DNA of 64,000 bases from Opitutus terrae PB90-1 (lineage in GTDB: Bacteria; Verrucomicrobiota; Verrucomicrobiia; Opitutales; Opitutaceae). The stretch spans positions 1,674,001 through 1,738,000 of the forward strand of contig NC_010571.1 of the NCBI RefSeq assembly GCF_000019965.1, written 5' to 3'. Positions 1 to 8,815 of this stretch are shown here, piece after piece (position 1 is the first letter of the stretch; every line of letters starts with the position of its first letter). Below the pieces are notes generated by a model that was not told the origin of the DNA, searched no databases, and saw only the letters and a program-made list of their open reading frames with translations. The translations under genes were made by a program, and so were the position numbers.

Positions 1-107
1 CATGAGCGTCAGCGGTTCGGGCCCACACCCGTAGCCCGACGCCCCCGGCGCGCAAGGGGCGTGCAATTGAACAGTCCGACTGACGCGGTTCCGTCGGCAC
101 AAAGAAC

Positions 108-132
108 GGGCCGGCACACGGTGTGCCGGCCC
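108..132. repeat. Perfect 25-nt palindrome downstream of the TonB receptor
   Basis: Arms GGGCCGGCACAC (108-119) and GTGTGCCGGCCC (121-132) are perfectly complementary around one central base. It lies about 195 bases past the receptor stop codon. No T-run follows in the receptor's direction of transcription, so it is a weak terminator candidate and more likely a spacer repeat. Bases 1-107 show no supported gene. Confidence 0.7.
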
Positions 133-213
133 GGGAGGGTTCTGGCGCAGATCGACGGGCGCCTGCGCCGCGCTGAAGGTAATCCGAGAATTTTCTGGGC
201 GGCCCAGCGCCCT

Positions 214-296
214 CGTAGGGCCGGCGCTCGCCGCCGGCCGAGAACGCGTTTGCGCTGGATGGGGGTTTGCGGCTGCCGGCGAGCGGCAGCCCTACG
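214..296 (-). repeat. Double-hairpin element (GTAGGGC family)
   Basis: Read on the minus strand, it has a first hairpin beginning GTAGGGCTGCCGC and a second ending in CGGCGAGCGCCGGCCCTAC, with a short spacer. The same two half-sites recur at 11457-11510 in the other orientation with a shorter spacer. It lies just downstream of the TonB receptor gene. Confidence 0.8.
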
Positions 297-326
297 ACCC
301 AAACGGTGCGGTTTTTGCGACCGGTT

Positions 327-2825
327 CTAGAACGTGTAGGTGAACGACCCCTTGATGTTGCGCGGATCGCCGACGACCGCGGACGTGCGGCTGCCCGCGG
401 CTAGGATGTAATCCTTGTCGAACGCGTTCGCGACCATGAACCGGACGCTCCAATTCGGGCGTTTGTAGCTGAACCCGATGTTCACGAGCGTGCGCCCGGC
501 CACCAGGAACGAAGGCTGTTGCGGCACGAGCCCGATGCCGCGGATTGGCATGGTGGTGGTATAGGCGTTCACGTTTTCGCCGGCGACATCGCCCTTGTAC
601 TCGACGCCGACGTTGATCCCGAAGCCAGTGAGCGGGCCGCTGGTGAACTGGTAGTCGAGATAGAGGGCGCCGGCTTTGTCCGGGACGCCGCGCACCCGCA
701 CGTCGGTGATCGGCTGGCGCTCCTTGAACGAGGTGTAGTTGCCCAGGATCGTGAGATTCTTGACCGGCGAGTAGGTGGCTTCGAACTCCCAGCCCTTGGA
801 GGCGAGGTCGAGATAGATCGGGTTCTGGAGCAGGTTGGCCTCGGCCTGGCGGCCTTGGGCGACCAGCGTGTAGTACTCGCTGTTCGGCACCCCGTAGTTC
901 TGCTGGGAGATCTTGAAATGCGCGAACGATGCGGTGAGCCGACCCGCGAGTGCCGAGGTTTTGACGCCAAACTCGTCCTGGCTGCCGGACGTCGGGCGGA
1001 ACTGCTGCACCGTCACCGGCGTGGCGTGGTAGGCATCCGGTCCGAACGTGGTCGTCTTCTCGAGATAGGTGCCGGCGGAGAGTTCGCCCGGCATGGCCCC
1101 GCCGGTGGTGTTGCGGCTGGCGAAGAGCGAGATCTGCTTGATCGGCTTGATGACGAGACCGAGCGTCTTCGCGTTGGTGGTGATCGCGTAGGTGGGCGCG
1201 GTGTTGAGGATCGTCGCGTTCAGCGCCGTCAATGTGTTGTCGGTGCGCGACAAATTCCCATAAAACCGCGACACGCCGGCGGAAACCTGAATGCGGTCGT
1301 TCCATGCCTTGAAGGTTTCGAACAGGAAGGCCTGCAGCGTGTATTGGCGCGACGTCAGATCGCCGCCGCTCTGCACGCTGGTGGGATTTGGCAGGCTGAA
1401 ATCGGCCGGCCGGATCTGCGGGAAGACATACGGCGGATAAGTGATCGCGTTCAGGTTGTTGTTGGCGACATCGCCCCGTGGCGCCGCACCCCAGCTCAGG
1501 AACCGTACCTTGGAGAAATCGGCGGCCAAGCCGCCGAGCGTCGTGGACTTGAACCAGGCGCCGTCGAATTGCGCGGCGTAGTCGTTCTTGAGGTGGGCCT
1601 CCTCGTACTCGAGATCCACCTTGCCGTTGTTGCGCGTGTAGATCCACGTCGAAGGATCGGTGATCGGCACGGCGGTGCTCACGGCGGAGACGGTACCGTC
1701 GCCGTTGGCGACGGTGCTCCAGTTTACGCCGGGTTCGTACATGCCCGTCGTGGGGTTGCGGCTGCCGCCGCCCGTCCGGCCGGCGGCGGTACCGGTGGAC
1801 AACGCCGAACCGGTGCCTCCTGGGTCGATGCGGCGCACATGGTCGGCCATGACGTACAGACGGGAGGTCACGTGGCTGCCCATCGTCGTACGCAGCTCCG
1901 CGCTTAGCCGCTCGGTCGAGCGATGGCGGTTGTCATCGGAGTTCCCGAACGACCAGTCGCGCGGCAGCCCGCGCGCGATCACGGCGGTCTGGTTGCTACC
2001 CACGCTGGGATCGATCGGCAGGCCGGCGAGATTGGTTTCGCGGTTCTGGAGGAAGTCGGCTTTCACGACCAGCTTCATGACCGGCGAGAGTTCGACGGAG
2101 AACGACGGCGAGATTTCGTAGCCGTTCCGGAAGTGGTTCTTGATGTACAATTGGTCGTTGCGCCAGATCCCGAACACCAGCCGGAACGCCATCTTGTTCT
2201 GTTCGTTCAACACGCGGTTCACATCGACGCCGAAGTCGTTGCCGTTGTATTGCGCGAGATTGAGGGTGACGGAAGCAGCGTCCTTGGACATCGGCTCCTT
2301 CGTGATCGGGTTCATCACGCCGCCGGGGCTGCCGCCGGGCACCAGGATCGCGTTCGGGCCCTTGATGACTTCGATGCGGTCGAGGTTGAACTGCGGAATC
2401 GACATGCTGTAGCCCGACCCGCCGGAGATCACGCTGCCGTCGATGAACTCCTGCGAGACCTGAAAACCGCGAATGGTGTAGCGATCGCCGCCCCAGGGGA
2501 GTGTCGACTCGACCACCGGCGTCACATACTTCGCGGCGTCGAGCATGCGGAAGCTCATCGAGTCCTTCATGAATTCCGCGGTCACGACGGAGACGGTCTG
2601 TGGGATGTCCTGCACGAGCATGGCCACGCGGGAGGTCGAGAGCGCCTGCCCGGAGAGATACGGGTTGGCGCGCTTTTCACTGATCACGAACTGCGGGAGT
2701 TCGACGACTTCGTCGGCGACAGCGGGCGCCGCCGTCGGCGGATTGGCTTGGGCGCGGACCAGGCACGGCAGCAAAGCAGCCAGCCCGGCGCACGCTAACG
2801 CGATACGGTGGTTCGTTCGGTTCAT
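327..2825 (-). CDS. TonB-dependent outer-membrane receptor (FhuA/siderophore-receptor-like)
   Basis: Outer-membrane receptor of 832 residues, predicted to import an oligosaccharide or chelate using TonB energy. The start was placed at the internal ATG giving MNRTNHRIALACAGL, because this yields a clean signal peptide (hydrophobic core about 8-24, cleavage after VRAQA); the upstream in-frame extension looks non-coding. The mature N-terminus carries a short VVELPQF segment, then a plug domain (about 60-190) with YTIRGF and a DRIEVIKGPNAILVPG box, then a long beta-barrel ending in an aromatic residue (SFTYTF), as expected for barrel insertion. It is divergent from a symporter and a GH43-GH95/GH2/CE12 run, which suggests a pectin-derived substrate, but similarity is to siderophore-type receptors and the ligand cannot be read from sequence. 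No SusD partner is present. Confidence 0.93.
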   Translation of the reverse strand: MNRTNHRIALACAGLAALLPCLVRAQANPPTAAPAVADEVVELPQFVISEKRANPYLSGQALSTSRVAMLVQDIPQTVSVVTAEFMKDSMSFRMLDAAKYVTPVVESTLPWGGDRYTIRGFQVSQEFIDGSVISGGSGYSMSIPQFNLDRIEVIKGPNAILVPGGSPGGVMNPITKEPMSKDAASVTLNLAQYNGNDFGVDVNRVLNEQNKMAFRLVFGIWRNDQLYIKNHFRNGYEISPSFSVELSPVMKLVVKADFLQNRETNLAGLPIDPSVGSNQTAVIARGLPRDWSFGNSDDNRHRSTERLSAELRTTMGSHVTSRLYVMADHVRRIDPGGTGSALSTGTAAGRTGGGSRNPTTGMYEPGVNWSTVANGDGTVSAVSTAVPITDPSTWIYTRNNGKVDLEYEEAHLKNDYAAQFDGAWFKSTTLGGLAADFSKVRFLSWGAAPRGDVANNNLNAITYPPYVFPQIRPADFSLPNPTSVQSGGDLTSRQYTLQAFLFETFKAWNDRIQVSAGVSRFYGNLSRTDNTLTALNATILNTAPTYAITTNAKTLGLVIKPIKQISLFASRNTTGGAMPGELSAGTYLEKTTTFGPDAYHATPVTVQQFRPTSGSQDEFGVKTSALAGRLTASFAHFKISQQNYGVPNSEYYTLVAQGRQAEANLLQNPIYLDLASKGWEFEATYSPVKNLTILGNYTSFKERQPITDVRVRGVPDKAGALYLDYQFTSGPLTGFGINVGVEYKGDVAGENVNAYTTTMPIRGIGLVPQQPSFLVAGRTLVNIGFSYKRPNWSVRFMVANAFDKDYILAAGSRTSAVVGDPRNIKGSFTYTF

Positions 2826-3123
2826 GGCGTATTGGGGTGTTGGGTATTGGGTCAGCACGGAAGCCGACCCAACCACGTAACGCGTCCGTCCGTCGGCCTG
2901 TAAAGGGAGCAGGCCGCTCCGAAAATGTCACAAAACGCTCATGCCTCGCGAAGCCGCACCCCCAGGCCGCCGGACCTGCGCGGCTGCTCCCCAGTCCCGC
3001 ACGGCAGCGGACGCGGGCGCCCGCGGAGGTTTCAATCGACTGTCGTTCCGCGAGCCGGCTGCGGACGACCCGAGTAACCGGCGCCATCCCGAACTGTCCG
3101 AAGGTGCTTGGCCGCGAGGGTGG

Positions 3124-3211
3124 TTGAATCGAGGTTTGCGGCCGGCATGCTTGCCGGTCCGGGCCGCGCGCGGCATGACTTCCCCCGGTCACCCGAGCAG
3201 CCTCGATTCAA
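3124..3211. promoter_or_regulatory. Long-range inverted repeat in the leader of the SSS symporter
   Basis: TTGAATCGAGG (3124-3134) is perfectly complementary to CCTCGATTCAA (3201-3211). The right arm ends 11 bases before the chosen ATG at 3223, and the loop contains a smaller CCGGCA/TGCCGG hairpin. It could be a paired operator or an mRNA structure covering the initiation region. The rest of the 2826-3222 spacer shows no supported gene, although the symporter frame stays open upstream. Confidence 0.4.
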
Positions 3212-3222
3212 TCCCCATTTCC

Positions 3223-5262
3223 ATGCGCTTCGGCAGCCTTCATCTTTTCGACCTCTTGGTGGTTCTCGCGTATCTGCTGGCCGTGATCTGGATCGGCCGC
3301 CGCGCGTCCGCCGGCACCAACAGCGAGGAGGGGTTCTTCCTCGCCGGCCGCAAGCTCGGCAAGCTCTACCAGTTCTTCCTCAACTTCGGCAACGCGACCG
3401 AGCCGCAGGGCGCGGTGAGCACCGCGAGCTTCGTCTACCAGCAGGGCGCGCCGGGTTCCTGGCTCTCGTTCCAGACGGTTTTCATGAACCCGTACTTCTG
3501 GTTCATGAACGTGTGGTATCGCCGCGTGCGGCTCACGACGCTCTCCGACTTGTTCGAGGATCGCTACGCCAGCCGCGGGCTCAGCCTCTTCTACGCGATT
3601 TTCCAGATTCTGGTCGCGTGCGTGTTCATTGGCTTTGGCAACGTCACCGCCTACAAGATCGCCTCGTCGCTCGTCGTGAAGCAGCAGGTGGAGTGGACCG
3701 TCGAGGACCGCGTGTCGGTCGAGGGTTACAACCAGCTGAAGCAGCTCGAGCGCACCGCCGCGCAGACGGAGCTCACGACGGCGCAGCAGGTCGAGCTGGC
3801 GAACCTGCGCGACCGCAACGCGCGCGGCGAACTGCACAGCTACATCACCGTGCTCAACGACGTGCTGTTCTACACGGTCTTCTCGATCGTGGTCGGCACC
3901 TACATCGTGCTGGGCGGCATGGCTGCCGCGGCGGTGAACGAGGGCCTGCAGAGCGTGTTGATCATCGTCTTCTCGCTGTTGCTCATACCGACCGGACTGT
4001 ACGCGATCGGCGGCTGGTCGCAGCTGCACCTCAAGGTGCCACCGCACATGTTCGATCTGTTCGGCTCGGGCGCGGCGGAACAGTTCTCCGTGCTCAGTCT
4101 GATCGGCATCCTGCTGGTGAGCATCGTGCAGAATAGCGGGCTCAGTCACAACATGGGCATCTGCGGCTCGGCGAAGAACGAGTTCGCGGCGCGCTCCGGC
4201 GTCTCCGGCACGTACCTGAAACGGCTCATGATCATCATGTGGTCGTTCGCCGGCTTGATCGCGGTGGCGATGTTCGGCGTGGGCGGGCTCTCCGATCCCG
4301 ACGCGACCTGGGGCGCGATGTCCAACCGGCTGCTCGGTCCCGGGCTGATCGGTTTGATGCTCGCCGGCGTGCTCGCGGGCACGATGTCGACGCTCGCCGC
4401 CAAGGCGCTCGCGATCTCGTCGCTGTTCGTCCGCAACGTTTACCGGCAGATCTGGCCGGGCATCTCCCAAAAGCAGGGCGTGTTCTACGCGCGCTGCACG
4501 ATCGTCGCGGTGCTCGCGCTCGGCGCCATCTCCGCGTGGCTGATGGGCGACTTCCTCTCGATCGTGAATCTCGTGCTCACGGTCAACCTGCCGTTCGGCG
4601 CCGCCGTGCTGCTGACGTATTTCTGGCGGCGCACCTCCGTGCAGGCGGTCTGGGCGTGCGTGGTCCTGTCGACGCTCACGATCCTCGTGATTCCGTGGAC
4701 GGCCTCACATCTGCCGGGGGTGGGAGACAACCAAAACCTCACCCAGATGAGTGCGGCGCCCAACGGCCGGCCGGCGCCGGTGTATTTCGGCCGCGTCGTG
4801 CGAGCCGAGGCGGACAACCCTGCCAGCCCGTTGATCGCGTCGGGGGGATTGAACCGCTTCAACCTCGAATGCTGGATCCTCGGCAAGGCGGGGCTCGACG
4901 TGGTGCACATGTCGCCGACGCAGCGGCTGACGGCGCAGTTCTTCTTCGACGCGCTGTTCCCGTTCGCCGTGCTGATTCTGGTGAGCTTGGTCACGCCCCG
5001 CACCGATCCGCAGCGCGTCGCGTTCTTCTACGGCAAGATGAAGACGCCGGTGGGGGACACGCCCGAGCTGGAAGTGGCGACGATGGAGGAAACCCGGCGC
5101 AATCCGTCGCGGTTCGACCACACGAAGTTGTTCCCGCGTTCCAACTGGGAATTCACGAAATGGGACAAGGTCGACACCGTGGGCTTCCTGATCTGCTGCG
5201 TGATTTCGTTCGCGATCGTCGGTCTGTTCATCGGGTTGTTGCGCTGGGCGGCGAGTGGATGA
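3223..5262 (+). CDS. Sodium:solute symporter (SSS family)
   Basis: Multi-spanning inner-membrane transporter of 679 residues, predicted to import a sugar or uronate with sodium. The start is placed at [20 protein letters not shown], where the first membrane helix begins; the open frame upstream to 2941 is Arg/Pro-rich and unlike protein. SSS hallmarks include the [12 protein letters not shown] segment after helix 1 and about 12-14 hydrophobic helices. A polar, coiled-coil-like insert (about 170-210, rich in Gln/Glu/Leu) sits between helices and is longer than usual, and another polar stretch lies near 500-560. It leads a same-strand run with GH43-GH95 (112-base gap), GH2 and CE12, so it probably takes up their products. 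The substrate is inferred from context only. Confidence 0.88.
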   Translation: MRFGSLHLFDLLVVLAYLLAVIWIGRRASAGTNSEEGFFLAGRKLGKLYQFFLNFGNATEPQGAVSTASFVYQQGAPGSWLSFQTVFMNPYFWFMNVWYRRVRLTTLSDLFEDRYASRGLSLFYAIFQILVACVFIGFGNVTAYKIASSLVVKQQVEWTVEDRVSVEGYNQLKQLERTAAQTELTTAQQVELANLRDRNARGELHSYITVLNDVLFYTVFSIVVGTYIVLGGMAAAAVNEGLQSVLIIVFSLLLIPTGLYAIGGWSQLHLKVPPHMFDLFGSGAAEQFSVLSLIGILLVSIVQNSGLSHNMGICGSAKNEFAARSGVSGTYLKRLMIIMWSFAGLIAVAMFGVGGLSDPDATWGAMSNRLLGPGLIGLMLAGVLAGTMSTLAAKALAISSLFVRNVYRQIWPGISQKQGVFYARCTIVAVLALGAISAWLMGDFLSIVNLVLTVNLPFGAAVLLTYFWRRTSVQAVWACVVLSTLTILVIPWTASHLPGVGDNQNLTQMSAAPNGRPAPVYFGRVVRAEADNPASPLIASGGLNRFNLECWILGKAGLDVVHMSPTQRLTAQFFFDALFPFAVLILVSLVTPRTDPQRVAFFYGKMKTPVGDTPELEVATMEETRRNPSRFDHTKLFPRSNWEFTKWDKVDTVGFLICCVISFAIVGLFIGLLRWAASG

Positions 5263-5268
5263 CGGGGT

Positions 5269-5325
5269 GGGAGCGCGGGCGTCTCGCCCGCGTTCTCGAA
5301 TTGCGGGCGAGACGCCCGCGCTCCC
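5269..5325. repeat. Perfect 23-bp inverted repeat (GGGAGCGCG family)
   Basis: Arms at 5269-5291 and 5303-5325 are perfectly complementary with an 11-base loop; each outer end is GGGAGCGCG/CGCGCTCCC. Relatives lie at 14920-14978, 43632-43658 and 46361-46447. It fills most of the symporter to GH43-GH95 spacer, where it could also act as an RNA hairpin attenuating downstream expression. Confidence 0.85.
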
Positions 5326-5374
5326 AGGAAACAGTCGAGCGCTAGCCGGTTGTCGCGGTCAAACCTCCTCACCT

Positions 5375-8300
5375 ATGCAGCTCTTGCACCTTCGCCGACT
5401 GCTCGCCTTCGTGCTGGTCCTGCTGCTCGCGTCGGCACTCCGCGCCGCGGACACGGCGTTTCTCTTCACCTATTTCACCGGCAACGGCGAGGACGGGCTC
5501 CACCTCGCGTGGAGCGAGGACGGCTATCGCTGGACCGCACTCGATCGCGGCCGGAGCGTCCTGTTTCCGTCCGTCGGCAAGGATCGGCTGATGCGCGATC
5601 CCTGTGTCACGCGTGGACCCGGCGGAACCTACCATCTCGTGTGGACCTCGGGCTGGTGGGACAACGCCATCGGCTACGCGTCGACGCGCGACTTCCTGAC
5701 CTGGTCGGAGCAGAAGGCGATTCCGGTGATGGCGCACGAACCGACCGTGCGGAACTCCTGGGCACCGGAGGTGGCGTGGGACGCGCAGCGGGAGCAGTTC
5801 ATCATTTTCTGGGCGTCGACGATTCCGGGAAAGTTTCCGGAAACGGCGGGTTCGTCGGAGGACGCGCTCAACCATCGGATCTACGCCACGACGACGAAGG
5901 ACTGGCAGGCGTTCACGCCGACGCGGCTGTTCGTGGAACCGGGGTTCAACGTGATCGACGCGACGCTGCTGCCGGCGCGGGACGGCGGCTGGTGGATGAT
6001 CGCGAAGGATGAAACACAAAAGCCGCCAAAGAAACACCTGCGGCTCGCGCACGCGACGGACATCGAGGGCCCGTGGCGCGAGTTCGGTGCGCCGTTTACG
6101 CGCGACTGGGTGGAAGGGCCCACGGCGATCCGGGTCGGTGACGACGTGCTGGTGTATTTCGACGTTTACCGCGAGCGGCACTATGGCGCGCTGCGTTCGC
6201 GCGACCTGAAAACCTGGGAGGATGTAACCGACCAGATCGCGCTGCCCGCCGGCGCGCGGCACGGCACGATGATCGAGGTTCCGCGGGCGTTGATCGATCG
6301 GCTGCGCGACGCGAAACCGGAGGTCGAGCACCTCGTGCGCTTCGACGCGCCGGCGCGCCACTTCACGGCGGCGACACCGTTGGGAAATGGCCGGCTGGGG
6401 CTGATGCCCTTCGGCGGCGTGGACGAGGAGCGGGTCGTGTTGAACGAAGCCGGCATGTGGTCAGGTTCGCCGCAGGATGCCGACCGGCCGAATGCCGCGG
6501 CGGCGCTGCCGGAGATCCGGCGGCTGTTGCTCGCCGGCCAGAACGCCGAGGCCGAGAAAGTCGTGGCGGAAAATTTCACGTGCGCGGGCGCGGGATCGGG
6601 CCGCGGTCGTGGCGCGAACGTGCCCTACGGCAGCTATCAGGTGCTGGGCGAGCTGAGGCTGGCGTTCGCGTCCTCGGCGAGTGGGACGGAGGTGACGAAC
6701 TACGCGCGCGAACTCGACCTCGCGGACGCGGTGAGTCGCGTCAGCTACGAGCGCGACGGCGTTCGGTTTGAGCGCGAGGCCTTCGTGAGCGCTCCCGACG
6801 AAGTCGCTGTGATCCGGCTAACGGCGAACAAGCGCGGCGCGATCTCCTTCGAGTTGGCGCTGGAGCGACCGGAGCGGGCGACGACCCGCGTGCTGGAGGG
6901 TGGACGGCTGCTGATGAGCGGCCGGTTGAGCGACGGCCGCGGCGGCGAGAATGTCGGGTTTGCCACCATCGCGCGGATCGTGAATCGCGGCGGTTCGGTG
7001 GAATCCGGCGACGGGGTGCTGCGCGTCCGCGCTGCCGACGAGGTGCTCGTGCTCGTCACGGCGGCGACGGACATCAAGAGCTTCGCGGGTCGGAAAGTGG
7101 AGGACGCCGCGGCGACGGCCATGGCGGACATGGATCGGAGCGCGCAGAAAAGTTTCGGCGCGCTGCGCGCCGCGCATCTGGCGCACTATCGCGGGCTGTT
7201 TGATCGCGTGCTGCTGCGGCTGAGCGAGGACGGAACGGAGGGAGGGCGGCGAGTCCCCTCGCCGCCGCAAATGACGACGGACGATCGCGGCGCGGAACGG
7301 AATCCGCGCCCTACCACCCAAGCCCGTCTCGTAGCCCAGGCGGCCGGCGCGAACGATCCCGGGCTCGCGCAGCTCTACTTTGATTTCGGCCGCTACCTGC
7401 TGATCTCGTCGACCCGGCCGGATGGATTTCCGCCCAACCTGCAGGGGATCTGGGCCGACGGTGTGCAGACACCGTGGAACGGCGACTGGCATCTGAACAT
7501 CAACGTGCAGATGAATTTCTGGCCGGCGGAGATCTGCGGTTTGCCCGAGCTGCACGACTCGCTGTTCTCGTTCACGCAGTCGCTGACCGAGCCGGGCGCG
7601 CGGACGGCGCGCGCCTACTACGGCGCGCGCGGCTGGGTGGCGCACGTGCTCGCGAACCCATGGGGCTTCACCTCGCCCGGCGAAGGCGCCAGCTGGGGCG
7701 CGACAACGACGGGCTCGGCGTGGCTGTGCCAGCACTTGTGGGACCACTACCTGTTTACCGGCGATCGCGCGTTTCTCGAGCGTGCTTATCCGATGATGAA
7801 AGGCTCGGCCGAATTTTATCTCGATATGCTGATCGAGGAGCCAACGCATGGCTGGCTCGTGACTGCGCCCGCGAATTCACCGGAGAATGAATTCGTGCTG
7901 GCCGATGGCACGAAGGCGCACGTGTGCCTGGGCCCGACCTTCGACAACCAAATCCTGCGGTCTCTCTTCACCGCCACGGCGGAGGCGGCGCGCGTGCTCG
8001 ACGTCGACGCGGAGCTGCAGCGCGAGCTCGGCGCAAAGACCGCGCGGTTGCCGCCGACGCGGATCGCGCCGGATGGGCGCGTGATGGAATGGCTGGAAAA
8101 CTATGGCGAGGCGGATCCGCACCATCGGCACATCTCCCACCTCTGGGGACTTTATCCGGGCGACGAGATCTCGGTGGCCGGCACGCCCGAGCTCGCCGCG
8201 GCGGCGCGCAAGACGCTCGATGCGCGCGGGGACGGCGGCACCGGTTGGTGCCTGGCGCACAAGCTGACACTCTGGGCGCGACTCCACGACGGTGCGCGCG

Positions 8301-8794
8301 CCGCTGATCTGCTGCGGTCGCTACTGAAGCCCGCAGTCGGCGCCGATCAGATCACGACGACCGGTGGCGGCACCTACCCGAATCTTTTTGATGCTCATCC
8401 CCCGTTTCAGATCGACGGCAATTTCGGCGGCACGGCGGGCATCGCCGAACTGCTCCTGCAAAGCCGGGCACTGCCCGCCGCGGGTTCCGCTGACCAATCC
8501 GGTGTTACAGGTGTCTCACCGGATCGGTCGGCTCAGTCAGCCGGGTGGGAGATCGAGTTGTTGCCCGCGCTACCGCCGACGTGGCGCGGGGGCGAGGTGC
8601 GTGGACTGCGGGCCCGGGGCGGATTCGTCGTCGATCTGCGCTGGCGCGACGGCGCGCTCGAACGCGCGGTGATTCACAGCTTGCGCGGCGAATCGGCGCA
8701 GATCCGACTGGGCCGCCGGCTCGAAACGTTGCCGACGATTGCGATCGGGGCAGCCGTGGAACTCAATGCCGACCTGAAACCGATCACCCCGTGA
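5375..8794 (+). CDS. Two-domain glycosidase: GH43-like five-blade propeller fused to GH95 (alpha-L-fucosidase/galactosidase)
   Basis: Secreted or periplasmic enzyme of 1139 residues. The start gives a signal peptide ([20 protein letters not shown], cleavage near LRAA). Residues about 23-315 form a GH43-like propeller with [27 protein letters not shown] and a central acidic VIDATLL segment. Residues about 318-1130 are a GH95 (alpha/alpha)6 enzyme: [17 protein letters not shown]-type PPNLQGIW, the paired Asn of NINVQMN (N708, N710), Glu of SPENEF (E837) and Asp of QIDGNFGG (D1014), matching the known GH95 catalytic set. Two palindromic DNA elements are embedded in frame, at about residues 624-647 (7244-7314) and 1040-1052 (8492-8529). 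It is followed 21 bases later by GH2. The likely role is removal of side-chain arabinose/galactose and L-fucose or L-galactose from pectin; the fusion means two linkages may be cut by one protein. Confidence 0.9.
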   Translation: MQLLHLRRLLAFVLVLLLASALRAADTAFLFTYFTGNGEDGLHLAWSEDGYRWTALDRGRSVLFPSVGKDRLMRDPCVTRGPGGTYHLVWTSGWWDNAIGYASTRDFLTWSEQKAIPVMAHEPTVRNSWAPEVAWDAQREQFIIFWASTIPGKFPETAGSSEDALNHRIYATTTKDWQAFTPTRLFVEPGFNVIDATLLPARDGGWWMIAKDETQKPPKKHLRLAHATDIEGPWREFGAPFTRDWVEGPTAIRVGDDVLVYFDVYRERHYGALRSRDLKTWEDVTDQIALPAGARHGTMIEVPRALIDRLRDAKPEVEHLVRFDAPARHFTAATPLGNGRLGLMPFGGVDEERVVLNEAGMWSGSPQDADRPNAAAALPEIRRLLLAGQNAEAEKVVAENFTCAGAGSGRGRGANVPYGSYQVLGELRLAFASSASGTEVTNYARELDLADAVSRVSYERDGVRFEREAFVSAPDEVAVIRLTANKRGAISFELALERPERATTRVLEGGRLLMSGRLSDGRGGENVGFATIARIVNRGGSVESGDGVLRVRAADEVLVLVTAATDIKSFAGRKVEDAAATAMADMDRSAQKSFGALRAAHLAHYRGLFDRVLLRLSEDGTEGGRRVPSPPQMTTDDRGAERNPRPTTQARLVAQAAGANDPGLAQLYFDFGRYLLISSTRPDGFPPNLQGIWADGVQTPWNGDWHLNINVQMNFWPAEICGLPELHDSLFSFTQSLTEPGARTARAYYGARGWVAHVLANPWGFTSPGEGASWGATTTGSAWLCQHLWDHYLFTGDRAFLERAYPMMKGSAEFYLDMLIEEPTHGWLVTAPANSPENEFVLADGTKAHVCLGPTFDNQILRSLFTATAEAARVLDVDAELQRELGAKTARLPPTRIAPDGRVMEWLENYGEADPHHRHISHLWGLYPGDEISVAGTPELAAAARKTLDARGDGGTGWCLAHKLTLWARLHDGARAADLLRSLLKPAVGADQITTTGGGTYPNLFDAHPPFQIDGNFGGTAGIAELLLQSRALPAAGSADQSGVTGVSPDRSAQSAGWEIELLPALPPTWRGGEVRGLRARGGFVVDLRWRDGALERAVIHSLRGESAQIRLGRRLETLPTIAIGAAVELNADLKPITP
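7244..7314 (+). repeat. Double-hairpin element inserted in frame in the GH95 domain
   Basis: Hairpin 1 is GGCGGCGAG/CTCGCCGCC (7245-7253, 7258-7266, loop 4). Hairpin 2 is GGCGCGGA/TCCGCGCC (7289-7296, 7303-7310), followed by CTAC. This is the two-hairpin plan with a GTAG/CTAC end seen in spacer copies. It encodes a Pro/Arg/Thr-rich stretch in a region where GH95 proteins normally run straight into the [13 protein letters not shown] segment. Confidence 0.8.
8492..8529 (+). repeat. Palindrome inside the GH95 coding sequence
   Basis: Arms GACCAATCCGGTG (8492-8504) and CACCGGATCGGTC (8517-8529) pair with one mismatch around a 12-base loop. It is translated as a Ser/Asp/Gly-rich loop between the (alpha/alpha)6 barrel and the C-terminal beta domain. 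Its sequence differs from the GTAG-type elements. Confidence 0.65.
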
Positions 8795-8815
8795 ATCCTG
8801 GATTCTGATCTTCCC

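Noticed and set aside
108-132. Palindrome as the TonB receptor terminator
   Set aside because: Too far from the stop codon and without a clean T-run in the receptor's direction; kept as a repeat only.
1-326. Short open frames at the left edge
   Set aside because: They read through palindromic repeats and have no protein-like features.
2941-3222. The N-terminal extension of the SSS symporter frame
   Set aside because: Pro/Arg-rich translation, contains an inverted repeat, and the family begins with the membrane helix at MRFGSLHLF.
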